64,000 bases of DNA from Streptomyces sp. NBC_01288 (lineage in GTDB: Bacteria > Actinomycetota > Actinomycetes > Streptomycetales > Streptomycetaceae), in assembly GCF_035982055.1 (NCBI RefSeq), contig NZ_CP108427.1, forward strand, positions 8,555,001-8,619,000, given 5' to 3'. Positions 1-7,296 of the stretch are shown here, piece after piece. Below the pieces are notes generated by a model. The model was not told the DNA's origin. It worked only from the letters and a program-made list of their open reading frames with translations, and made no database searches. Each line of letters opens with the position of its first letter. Position 1 is the first letter of the stretch. The position numbers and the translations under genes were made by a program.

Positions 1-214
1 CAGACCCGACCTTCACCCAGACCCCACCCCGCCGCTCCCACCAACTCACCGTCCCCGCCGTGGAGTTCACACGCGGAGCCTGCGCGAGGATCAGCTGACT
101 CCCACCCCCGGTATCCGCGAGCGACGACGGATTCGGCGGCGCCGCGGCCCGTGAGGGAACCGCGGCGAGCAGAAGAAGGGACGCGGACGCGAGGGCGACG
201 ACACCGGAGCGCAT
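1..214 (-). CDS. Secreted protein, 5' part only (possible L,D-transpeptidase-type)
   Basis: Only the first 71 codons lie in the window; the gene runs off the left edge on the minus strand. The ATG at 214-212 opens a clear Sec signal peptide: MRSG, then a hydrophobic run rich in Val, Ala and Leu, then an Ala-rich cleavage region near residue 25. The mature start contains a LADTGGGSQLI segment followed by TVSWWERRGG. I recall similar starts in Streptomyces secreted proteins annotated as L,D-transpeptidase catalytic-domain (cell-wall cross-linking) proteins, but the catalytic region is outside the window. Secretion is seen; the enzyme class is inference. Confidence 0.5.
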   Translation of the reverse strand, partial: MRSGVVALASASLLLLAAVPSRAAAPPNPSSLADTGGGSQLILAQAPRVNSTAGTVSWWERRGGVWVKVGS

Positions 215-306
215 GGCACAGACGGTAGAGGTCACCGGCGGCACGGGCAGCCCGGATGACCCATTCAGGGCCGGTCCGAGTGTGGTCCGGTGTGTCGCGG
301 GCGTCA

Positions 307-346
307 CCGTGGCCGCCCCGGCCGGCGTTCATCGGGGCGGCCACGG
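307..346 (-). terminator. Hairpin terminator after the duplicated-domain gene
   Basis: A perfect 13-bp inverted repeat (arms 307-319 and 334-346, 14-nt loop) lies 12 nt past the stop codon at 359 of the minus-strand gene. No U-tract follows, as is usual for GC-rich actinomycete terminators. Confidence 0.6.
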
Positions 347-358
347 CTGCCTGTCACG

Positions 359-1234
359 TCACTTGGTGAGCGTGCAGGCGGCCAGGGAGTCGAGACCGGA
401 GGGCTTGGTGCCCTGACGCCCGATGGCGATCGCGATCCGGTCGATCGTCGAGACGCGCTTGTCCGCCAGCGGGCCGAGGATCGCGTTCTGAACGAAGTTG
501 GCGCCGCCCTGCCCGACCGTGTCGACGAGTCGCTTGTCGGCCTCTGCGATCTGCGTGTCGAGAAGGGTGAGGTTCCGGTCGACCTCGGCCTGCGCGGAGG
601 CCGGAACGGCGGGCAGCTGCGACTTCACGTCGGGGCAGGAGATCGTCCCGACCGCACTCGCCGCGTCGCCGGTGTCCTCCGTGCCCCCGGCCGCGTCGGT
701 GGCGGACTCCGTGGCGCTCGGGGTCGCGGTGTCGGTCGCACCGGTGTCGGTTCCGCCCGTCTCCGTCCCGCCGACGTCGGTCCCACCGGCGTTGAGGGTG
801 CAGGTGGCCAGCGAGTCGAGCCCCGTCGGCTTGGTGCCCTGACGCCCGATGGCGATGGCGATCCGGTCGATGGTGGACACCCGCTTGTCCTTCAGCGGAC
901 CGAGGATCGCGTTCTGGACGAAGTTCGCCCCACCCTGTCCCACCGTGTCGACGAGCCGCTTGTCGGCCTCGGCGATCTGCGTGTCGAGAAGGGTGAGGTT
1001 CCGATCCACCTCGGCCTGCGCGGAAGCCGGAACGGCGGGCAGCTGCGACTTCACATCAGGGCAAGAGATCGTCCCGGGGTCGGACAAGGTCCGGGCGCTC
1101 TGCGCCGTGCTGCTCTTGTCCGGCGTCCCGGCAAGAGCGGACCCGGCGATGACCGCGCCGGACAGCGCCACGGCGGCGGCACCGCCGATGAACACGACGC
1201 GACGCTTGTTGTACTTGGGGAGAGCCCTGGACAT
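359..1234 (-). CDS. Secreted protein with two nearly identical ~93-residue domains
   Basis: 291 residues, function unknown. Residues 1-36 form a signal peptide (KRR, then a hydrophobic stretch ending GSALAG). Two copies of one domain follow at residues 55-147 and 197-289, differing at only a few positions (K/A, T/S and T/A exchanges). Each copy has one Cys near its start (ISCPDV) and one near its end (CTL), suggesting one disulfide per domain. The linker (about 148-196) is rich in Gly, Thr, Ala, Ser, Asp and Glu and looks flexible. The domain is mostly helical in character (AQAEVDRNLTLLDTQI). The start is the ATG behind a GAGG-type site at the divergent argH promoter region. No enzymatic motif is recognised; a surface-binding or structural role is a guess. 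Confidence 0.85.
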   Translation of the reverse strand: MSRALPKYNKRRVVFIGGAAAVALSGAVIAGSALAGTPDKSSTAQSARTLSDPGTISCPDVKSQLPAVPASAQAEVDRNLTLLDTQIAEADKRLVDTVGQGGANFVQNAILGPLKDKRVSTIDRIAIAIGRQGTKPTGLDSLATCTLNAGGTDVGGTETGGTDTGATDTATPSATESATDAAGGTEDTGDAASAVGTISCPDVKSQLPAVPASAQAEVDRNLTLLDTQIAEADKRLVDTVGQGGANFVQNAILGPLADKRVSTIDRIAIAIGRQGTKPSGLDSLAACTLTK

Positions 1235-1361
1235 GCGAATGCCTCACTCGGGTCAGGGGTGAACTGGGGGTGACTCTTGGGTGACTCATGGGGAGAAACG
1301 CGGCGCCTGCGTCCGGCGAGAGGTACGGGTAAGCGGTTGCTGCCGTTCAAGGGACACTAAA

Positions 1362-1399
1362 ATTGACGATCCATACAGAACTCTGCATAATCATGCATG
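1362..1399 (+). promoter_or_regulatory. Pair of ARG boxes (ArgR operator) before argH
   Basis: Two 18-bp elements 2 bp apart. Box 2 (1382-1399) has near-perfect arms TGCAT-AATC-ATGCA. Box 1 (1362-1379) fits the ARG pattern TGA(N8)ATNCA more weakly. Tandem boxes 2-3 bp apart are the known arrangement for hexameric ArgR, which represses arginine genes with arginine as corepressor. The pair lies about 90 nt before the argH start, where it could cover the promoter. The half sites are seen; ArgR binding is inferred. Confidence 0.75.
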
Positions 1400-1485
1400 C
1401 GAGACAATGCAGGGAAACTGCAGGGACGACACAGGGACAACGCGGAACATCGCGACCCACCCACGGCCTTTGAGGAGCAGCGCAA

Positions 1486-2916
1486 GTGAGCAGCAACAGC
1501 GGTGACGTACGGCTCTGGGGCGGTCGTTTCGCCGACGGTCCCGCCGAGGCCCTGGCGAAGCTGTCCGCGTCCGTCCACTTCGACTGGCGGCTCGCGCCCT
1601 ACGACATCGCCGGTTCCCGCGCCCACGCGCGCGTGCTGCACAAGGCGAACCTCCTCGACGACGACGAGCTGAACCGCATGCTCGCGGGCCTCGACCAGCT
1701 CGCAGCGAACGTCGCCGACGGCTCCCTCGTCGGCACGATCGCCGACGAGGACGTCCATACGGCCCTGGAACGCGGCCTGTTGGAGATCCTCGGCCCCGAC
1801 CTCGGCGGCAAGCTGCGCGCGGGCCGCTCCCGCAACGACCAGGTCGCGACCCTCTTCCGGATGTACCTGCGCGACCACGCCCGCACCCTCGGCGGCCTCA
1901 TCGCCGACCTCCAGGACGCGCTGGTCGGCCTCGCGGAGGCCCACCCGGACGTGGCGATGCCCGGCCGCACCCACCTCCAGCACGCCCAGCCGGTGCTGTT
2001 CGCCCACCACATGCTGGCCCACGTACAGCCGCTGTCCCGGGATGCGGAACGCCTGCGCCAGTGGGACGAGCGGACGGCCGTCTCCCCGTACGGCTCGGGC
2101 GCGCTCGCGGGTTCTTCCCTCGGCCTGGACCCGGAGTCGGTGGCGAAGGACCTCGGCTTCGAGCACGGCAGTGTCGCCAACTCCATCGACGGCACGGCCT
2201 CCCGTGACTTCGTCGCGGAGTTCGCCTTCATCACGGCGATGATCGGGGTGAACCTCTCCCGGATCGCCGAGGAGATCATCATCTGGAACACGAAGGAGTT
2301 CTCCTTCGTGACCCTGCACGACGCGTTCTCCACGGGCTCGTCGATCATGCCCCAGAAGAAGAACCCGGACATCGCGGAACTGGCGCGCGGCAAGTCCGGC
2401 CGCCTGATCGGCAACCTCACGGGCCTGATGGCCACGCTCAAGGCCCTCCCGCTCGCCTACAACCGCGACCTCCAGGAGGACAAGGAGCCGGTCTTCGACT
2501 CCATCGACCAACTGGAGGTCCTGCTCCCGGCGTTCACCGGCATGATGGCCACCCTCACCATCCACCGCGACCGCATGGAAGAACTGGCCCCGGCCGGCTT
2601 CTCCCTCGCCACGGACATCGCCGAGTGGCTGGTCAAGCAGGGCGTCCCCTTCCGCGTCGCCCACGAGGTAGCCGGCGAGTGCGTCAAGGTCGCCGAATCC
2701 GAGGGCATCGAACTGGACGGCCTGACGGACGACCAGTTCGCGAAGATCTCCCCCCACCTCACGCCGGAGGTGCGGTCGGTCCTGAACGTGCCGGGCGCCC
2801 TGGCGTCCCGCAACAGCCGAGGCGGCACGGCCCCGAGCGCGGTAGCGATCCAACTGGCAGAGGTAAAGCGGGACTTGGCGGTTCAGCATGCCTGGTCAAC
2901 GGCCAAGAAGAAGTAG
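1486..2916 (+). CDS. argH: Argininosuccinate lyase
   Basis: 476 residues, usual length for the family. It cleaves argininosuccinate to arginine and fumarate, the last step of arginine synthesis, in the cytosol as a homotetramer. The fumarase/aspartase superfamily signature is present as SSIMPQKKNPD around residue 290, containing the mobile catalytic-loop Ser. The N-terminal WGGRF motif and the GRTHLQHAQP segment with the catalytic His are also visible. The start is GTG at 1486 with a GAGGAG site 6-14 nt upstream. The ARG-box pair upstream predicts repression by ArgR-arginine. No other arg gene is adjacent, so argH is probably its own transcription unit here. Confidence 0.97.
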   Translation: MSSNSGDVRLWGGRFADGPAEALAKLSASVHFDWRLAPYDIAGSRAHARVLHKANLLDDDELNRMLAGLDQLAANVADGSLVGTIADEDVHTALERGLLEILGPDLGGKLRAGRSRNDQVATLFRMYLRDHARTLGGLIADLQDALVGLAEAHPDVAMPGRTHLQHAQPVLFAHHMLAHVQPLSRDAERLRQWDERTAVSPYGSGALAGSSLGLDPESVAKDLGFEHGSVANSIDGTASRDFVAEFAFITAMIGVNLSRIAEEIIIWNTKEFSFVTLHDAFSTGSSIMPQKKNPDIAELARGKSGRLIGNLTGLMATLKALPLAYNRDLQEDKEPVFDSIDQLEVLLPAFTGMMATLTIHRDRMEELAPAGFSLATDIAEWLVKQGVPFRVAHEVAGECVKVAESEGIELDGLTDDQFAKISPHLTPEVRSVLNVPGALASRNSRGGTAPSAVAIQLAEVKRDLAVQHAWSTAKKK

Positions 2917-2953
2917 GCCTGGGCATTCTGCCCCCAAGGGCCGCAGGCCCTCT

Positions 2954-2993
2954 GGGGGCGCGGGGAACTGCGCGACAAGCCACGACGCGCCCG
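2954..2993 (+). repeat. Intergenic repeat type A, copy 1
   Basis: GC-rich element containing GGGGCGCGGGGAACTGCGCG followed by an ACAAGCCACGACG-like tail, shortly after the argH stop. A second copy is at 6249-6290. Both lie directly 3' of plus-strand genes. I recognise it from memory as a very common Streptomyces intergenic element. The preceding GGGCCGCAGGCCC and CCCAAGGG/CCCTCTGGGG stretches can fold, so it may serve in termination. Confidence 0.7.
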
Positions 2994-3091
2994 TAGTCGC
3001 CAGAACACCGCAAGGCCCGAGCTCTGAAGCGCAGGTCATCGCGGGTTACGTTGGTCAGCAGCCCCACCGGAGCCGACCAACGGAGCCCGCG

Positions 3092-4063
3092 ATGCCCTTC
3101 GCCCGACTGGCCAACGCGACAACCCCCACCAGCCACATCGGACTGGGCCTCGCCGCAGTAGGCCGCCCCGGCTACATCACCCTGGGCCGAGAAGAAGACC
3201 TCGGAGAGACCCGCACCGTAGAAGCCCTCCGTACCCGCACCCACGACCTCCTCGACGCCGCGTACGCGCAGGGCGTCCGCTACTTCGACGCGGCCCGCTC
3301 CTACGGCCGCTCCGAGGAGTTCCTGGCCGACTGGCTGAAGGCTCACCCCGACCTGGACGACATCGTGGTCGGCAGCAAATGGGGCTACACCTACACAGCC
3401 GACTGGACCACGGACGCGGAGAAGCACGAGGTCAAGGACCACAGCGTCCAGGTCTACGACCGCCAGCGCGCCGAGACCGCCGAACTGCTCGGCGCCCACC
3501 TGGACCTCTACCAGATCCACTCGGTGACCCCGGACAGCCCGGCCCTCACCGACAAGGAACTCCACGCGAAACTGGCCGAGTTGGCGGCAACAGGCGTCAC
3601 CATCGGCTTCTCCACCAGCGGCCCCGCCCAGGCGGACGCGATCCGCGCCGCACTCACGGTGACGGTGGACGGCGAGCCCCTCTTCCGCACGGTCCAGTCG
3701 ACCTACAACGCCCTGGAGACCTCCGCGGGCCCCGCCCTCACCGAGGCCCACGACGCCGGCCTCACGGTGATCATCAAGGAGGGCATGGCCAACGGAAGAC
3801 TGGCGGACCCGCACGCCCCGGACGCGCTGAAGGCCGTAGCCGAGGAAACGAACCTGGGCTCCGACGCGGTCGCCCTCGCACTGGTCCTGCGCGAACCCTG
3901 GGCCGGCGTGGTCCTCTCCGGCGCGGCGACCGTCGGCCAGCTCGCGTCCAACCTGCACGCGGCGGTCGTGGACTTCGACGACGACCAGCTGTCCCGCCTC
4001 GCGACCCTCGCCGAGGAGCCGCAGACGTACTGGGAGAAGCGCGGCCGCCTGCCCTGGCACTGA
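3092..4063 (+). CDS. Aldo/keto reductase family protein
   Basis: 323 residues; a probable NADPH-dependent cytosolic oxidoreductase of unknown substrate. Features of the aldo/keto reductase barrel: GLGLAAVGRPGY near the start, the GVRYFDAARSYGRSEEFL segment with the catalytic Asp and Tyr, VVGSKWGY with the catalytic Lys, and a barrel strand with His (DLYQIHSVTP). The substrate-binding end is less conserved. The ATG at 3092 is chosen because the family N-terminus begins there; the frame stays open further upstream but that part resembles no protein. It is followed by the TetR-MFS pair on the same strand but separated by operator sequence, so it is likely independent. Confidence 0.85.
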   Translation: MPFARLANATTPTSHIGLGLAAVGRPGYITLGREEDLGETRTVEALRTRTHDLLDAAYAQGVRYFDAARSYGRSEEFLADWLKAHPDLDDIVVGSKWGYTYTADWTTDAEKHEVKDHSVQVYDRQRAETAELLGAHLDLYQIHSVTPDSPALTDKELHAKLAELAATGVTIGFSTSGPAQADAIRAALTVTVDGEPLFRTVQSTYNALETSAGPALTEAHDAGLTVIIKEGMANGRLADPHAPDALKAVAEETNLGSDAVALALVLREPWAGVVLSGAATVGQLASNLHAAVVDFDDDQLSRLATLAEEPQTYWEKRGRLPWH

Positions 4064-4091
4064 GCAAAAAACCCCTGGCAACCCACCATCC

Positions 4092-4151
4092 ATGAGACAG
4101 CCATGCACCCGATGAGACGTGAGTGTCTCATGTGGGTTATGGTTGTCTCAT
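4092..4151 (+). promoter_or_regulatory. Four-half-site nested operator before the TetR-MFS operon
   Basis: ATGAGAC occurs at 4092-4098 and 4112-4118, and its reverse complement GTCTCAT at 4125-4131 and 4145-4151. Inner and outer pairs share the same dyad centre (4121.5), and like half sites are exactly 20 bp apart. The last half site covers the ATG of the TetR gene at 4150. A TATGGT hexamer at 4138-4143 ends 6 nt before that ATG and would serve as -10. Autoregulation by the adjacent TetR protein is inferred from position and symmetry. Confidence 0.8.
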
Positions 4152-4716
4152 GGCTCTCGACCGTGACCACGTTCTCCGCGCCGCCGCGGCCCTGCTGACC
4201 CGCAAGTCCACCGCGACCATGGACGAGGTCGCCAAGGCGGCCGGGATCAGCCGGGCCACGCTGCACCGCCAGTTCGCGGGCCGCGACGCGCTCGTACGGG
4301 CGCTGGAGGCGCTCGGCATCGCGGAGTGCGAGACCGCGCTGGAGGCGGCGCGGCTGGACGAGGAGCCCGCCGAGGACGCCGTACGACGGCTCGTCCGCGA
4401 GGTGGAACCGGCCGCCGGCCTGCTCGCCTTCCTCTACACCGAGAACCAGCTGTTCGAGGGCGAGGAACAGCACGCGGGCTGGGCCCGGATCGACGACCGC
4501 ATCACCGCCGTGTTCCGGCGCGGCCAGCAGAACGGCGAGTTCCGCATCGACCTGACGCCCGCCTGGCTCACCGAAGCGCTGTTCGGCCTGCTGGCCTCCG
4601 GCGCCTGGATGGTGCAGAGCGGCAAGGGCGCCCCCAAGGACTTCACCCGCATGATCGCCGAGCTGCTGCTCGGCGGCGCACTACGACGAGACGAAACACA
4701 GAGAGAGGAATCATGA
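4150..4716 (+). CDS. TetR/AcrR-family transcriptional repressor
   Basis: 188 residues. An N-terminal TetR DNA-binding domain (about residues 5-50) has the helix-turn-helix ATMDEVAKAAGISRATLHRQF; the C-terminal ligand-binding region is divergent, as usual. It overlaps the following MFS gene by ATGA (4713-4716), so the two are translationally coupled and the transporter is the likely target. The ATG at 4150 is preferred over an upstream GTG at 4123, because 4123 lies inside the operator palindrome and the extra residues do not look like a TetR start. There is no Shine-Dalgarno; with the -10-like TATGGT 6 nt upstream, a leaderless transcript is likely. Confidence 0.93.
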   Translation: MALDRDHVLRAAAALLTRKSTATMDEVAKAAGISRATLHRQFAGRDALVRALEALGIAECETALEAARLDEEPAEDAVRRLVREVEPAAGLLAFLYTENQLFEGEEQHAGWARIDDRITAVFRRGQQNGEFRIDLTPAWLTEALFGLLASGAWMVQSGKGAPKDFTRMIAELLLGGALRRDETQREES

Positions 4717-6236
4717 CCAGCACCCTGCGGCCGGCGATCGTGTCGGAGACGGAGAAGCGCCCGGGCCGTTGGCTCGCGCTCTCCGTCCTCGTGCTCGCCG
4801 TGCTGCTGGTGGCCGTGGACGCGACCGTCCTGGGCCTCGCAACCCCTTACATCAGCGAGGACTTGAAGCCGACCGGCACCCAACTCCTCTGGATCGGCGA
4901 CGTCTACTCCTTTGTCATCGCGGGCCTGCTCGTATCGATGGGCAGCCTCGGCGACCGCATAGGCCGCAAGAAGATCCTTCTCATCGGAGCCACAGCCTTC
5001 GGCGCGATCTCGATCCTCAACGCCTACGCGTCCACACCGGAGTTGATGATCCTGGCCCGGGCGCTCCTCGGTGTCGCGGGCGCGACCCTGATGCCCGCCA
5101 CCCTCGCCCTGATCCGCAACATCTTCCACGACCCGCGCGAACGCAGCCTGGCCGTAGGTATCTGGGGCGCAACAGCCTCCGCCGGTACGGCAGTCGGCCC
5201 CGTCGCGGGCGGCTTCCTCCTCGAACACTTCTGGTGGGGCTCGGTCTTCCTCATCAACCTGCCCGTGATGGCGGTCCTGGTCCTGGTAGGCATCAAGACG
5301 CTCCCGGAATCCAAGAACCCCAACCCGGGCCCGTGGGACCTGATCAGCGTGGTCCTGTCCCTGATCGGCGTGATCGGAGTGGTCTACGCCGTGAAGGAGG
5401 CCGCGACCCACGGCTTCGAGCTGCCCTCTCTCACGGTGGGCATGCTCGGCGCGGCGGCCCTGTACTGGTTCGTCCGCCGCCAACTCACGCTCCCCGCCCC
5501 CCTGTTGGACATGCGCCTGTTCCGCAACCGAGGCTTCAGCGCGGCCGTCCTGGCCGATCTGCTGACCATCCTCGGCCTGTCCGGCCTGGTCTTCTTCCTC
5601 TCCCAGTACCTCCAACTGGTCCAGGGGAGAGGCCCGTTCGAGGCAGGCCTGGCCGAAATCCCCGCCGCCGTAGGCGCGGTGGCGGCCGGCCTGATCGCGG
5701 GAAGGACAGCCCGCCGCTTCTCGGTCCGAGCGGTGGTCGCCGGCGGCCTGGCGGCGGTGGGCCTGGCACTAGCCGTACTGACAACTCTGAACCAGTCAAC
5801 CGGCTACCCACTGCTCGGCGCCGCCCTCCTGGTGGTCGGCGTAGGCGCCGGCTTCTCCTTCACGGTGACAGCCGACGTCATCCTCTCCTCCGTACCGAAG
5901 GAACAAGCGGGAGCAGCCTCAGCGGTCTCGGAAACGGCCTACGAGTTGGGCGCGGCCCTGGGCATCGCCGTACTCGGCTCGATCGTGACGGGCGTGTACA
6001 GGGGCTTCGCAGCTCCGGCGGGCACTCCGAGCGGCGCGCACGAGTCATTGGGCGGAGCGGTGGAAGCGGCAGCGGGAATGCCGTCTCACGCGTCCCAGCA
6101 AATGCTGACCTCGGCGAGAGAAGCCTTCGTCAGCGGCCTCAGCGTGGCGTCGGCGGTAGGCGCAACAGTCCTACTGGCAACGGCAGTTGCCGCTTGGTTC
6201 ATGCTCAAGGGGCAAAGCCTGGAAAACGCCGCCTAG
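4713..6236 (+). CDS. MFS drug efflux transporter, DHA2 (14-TM) type
   Basis: 507 residues. A proton-driven exporter of the plasma membrane. About 14 hydrophobic segments can be traced. The first holds the AVDATVLGLATPYI motif typical of the drug:H+ antiporter-2 group, and the loop between helices 2 and 3 holds motif A (GSLGDRIGRKK). The MPATLALIRNIF segment and the WGSVFLINLP segment after helix 5/6 are also family-typical. It starts inside the stop codon of the TetR gene (ATGA), with GAGAGAGGA as ribosome binding site. Expression is presumably induced by the exported compound through that repressor. The substrate cannot be told from sequence; quaternary-ammonium or lipophilic drug export is the common role. 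Confidence 0.92.
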   Translation: MTSTLRPAIVSETEKRPGRWLALSVLVLAVLLVAVDATVLGLATPYISEDLKPTGTQLLWIGDVYSFVIAGLLVSMGSLGDRIGRKKILLIGATAFGAISILNAYASTPELMILARALLGVAGATLMPATLALIRNIFHDPRERSLAVGIWGATASAGTAVGPVAGGFLLEHFWWGSVFLINLPVMAVLVLVGIKTLPESKNPNPGPWDLISVVLSLIGVIGVVYAVKEAATHGFELPSLTVGMLGAAALYWFVRRQLTLPAPLLDMRLFRNRGFSAAVLADLLTILGLSGLVFFLSQYLQLVQGRGPFEAGLAEIPAAVGAVAAGLIAGRTARRFSVRAVVAGGLAAVGLALAVLTTLNQSTGYPLLGAALLVVGVGAGFSFTVTADVILSSVPKEQAGAASAVSETAYELGAALGIAVLGSIVTGVYRGFAAPAGTPSGAHESLGGAVEAAAGMPSHASQQMLTSAREAFVSGLSVASAVGATVLLATAVAAWFMLKGQSLENAA

Positions 6237-6248
6237 GGGGATGCTTTT

Positions 6249-6290
6249 AGGGGCGCGGGGAACTGCGCGACCAGCCCCCACGCACCCGCA
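6249..6290 (+). repeat. Intergenic repeat type A, copy 2
   Basis: Second copy of the element at 2954-2993, again containing GGGGCGCGGGGAACTGCGCG followed by ACCAGCC. It lies between the convergent MFS and acyltransferase genes, preceded by a short T run (TTTTAG). Its position fits a transcription stop for the MFS operon. Confidence 0.7.
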
Positions 6291-6304
6291 CCCGAAAAAC
6301 AGCG

Positions 6305-6976
6305 TTACGCAGCCTTGGCCTTAGTGGCGTACATATCCACGTACTCCTGCCCAGACAACCGCATGACCTCAGTCATCACAGAGTCAGTCACAGCCCGCAA
6401 CACATACCGATCCCGATCCATCCCCTCATACCGAGAGAACTCCATCGCCTCACCGAACCGAACAGTGACCTTCCCCGGCCGAGGAAACCCTGCCCCGCCC
6501 GGCTGCAACTTGTCCGTCCCGATCATCGCGAACGGAACAACAGGCGCCCCGGTCATCATCGTGAGCCGAGCGATCCCGGTCCGCCCCCGGTACAGCCGGC
6601 CGTCGGGCGACCGCGTCCCTTCGGGATAGATCCCGAAGACCTTGCCCTCCTCCAGGATCCGCCGCCCGGTCATCAGCGCGGCGACCCCGCCGTTCGCCCC
6701 GTCCCGGTCCACCGGAATCATCCCGACCCCGGTGAAGAACCAGGCCATGAGCCGGCCCTTGAACCCCTCCCCGGTGACGTACTCGTCCTTGCCGATGAAC
6801 AGCACCTGCCGGTCGCAGACCAGCGGAAGGATCATCGAGTCGATGAACGTGAGGTGGTTGCCGGCCAGGATCACCGGACCGTCTCCCGGGATGTGCTCGA
6901 TTCCCTCCACCCGGGGGCGGAACATCAGGCGCATGATCGGTCCGAGCACTGCCTTGATGAGCGCGAAGCGGGACAA
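6305..6976 (-). CDS. plsC: 1-acyl-sn-glycerol-3-phosphate acyltransferase
   Basis: 223 residues. It acylates lysophosphatidate to phosphatidate in membrane phospholipid synthesis. The family blocks are present: GNHLTFIDSM (H-x4-D catalytic pair), the GVGMIPVDRDG segment, EGKVFGIYPEGTRS (PEGTRS substrate block) and PVVPFAMIGTDKL. The start is placed at TTG (6976-6974) with GGAGG 8 nt upstream, giving MSRFALIKAVLGPIMRL; the frame is open a further 26 codons to an ATG but without family similarity. It is a single gene, divergent from the secreted glycerophosphodiesterase, so phospholipid building and glycerophospholipid salvage share one promoter region. Streptomyces carry several PlsC-like proteins, so the exact acceptor is uncertain. 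Confidence 0.9.
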   Translation of the reverse strand: MSRFALIKAVLGPIMRLMFRPRVEGIEHIPGDGPVILAGNHLTFIDSMILPLVCDRQVLFIGKDEYVTGEGFKGRLMAWFFTGVGMIPVDRDGANGGVAALMTGRRILEEGKVFGIYPEGTRSPDGRLYRGRTGIARLTMMTGAPVVPFAMIGTDKLQPGGAGFPRPGKVTVRFGEAMEFSRYEGMDRDRYVLRAVTDSVMTEVMRLSGQEYVDMYATKAKAA

Positions 6977-7059
6977 CGGGCCCTCCGGTGTCAAGGGGTT
7001 CGATATAAATCTGTGCAGGTGAGGACGATACTCGCGGCCCCGGGGGTATTGCACATCGG

Positions 7060-7103
7060 GTTCACCGAGGTCTTACGCAGTGTTGACGCACGTTTACCTG
7101 CGG
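7060..7103 (+). promoter_or_regulatory. Candidate PHO box (PhoP direct-repeat units)
   Basis: Four adjacent 11-nt units: GTTCACCGAGG (7060-7070), TCTTACGCAGT (7071-7081), GTTGACGCACG (7082-7092) and TTTACCTGCGG (7093-7103). The first and third match the Streptomyces PhoP repeat pattern (G-G/T-T-C-A-Y-Y-Y-R-G/C-G) at 10 and 9 of 11 positions; the other two are weaker. It precedes a secreted glycerophosphodiesterase, a class known to be induced under phosphate limitation. Binding is inferred. Confidence 0.55.
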
Positions 7104-7296
7104 TGCCGCGCCAGGACGGTCCCGTAACCGGGCCGCCATGTTGTGACGCATCTCGCGTTCCATGGTGACGGTGAGTCAAACCTGCCAGCCGGTACGACAT
7201 CCAGCGTCACCGCCGTGTTCCGGCCAAGGTCTCCCGTTCGTCATGTACGCGCACCTACGATCGGCGCGCAGCGACGGGGCGACGCCAGGAGGTTTC

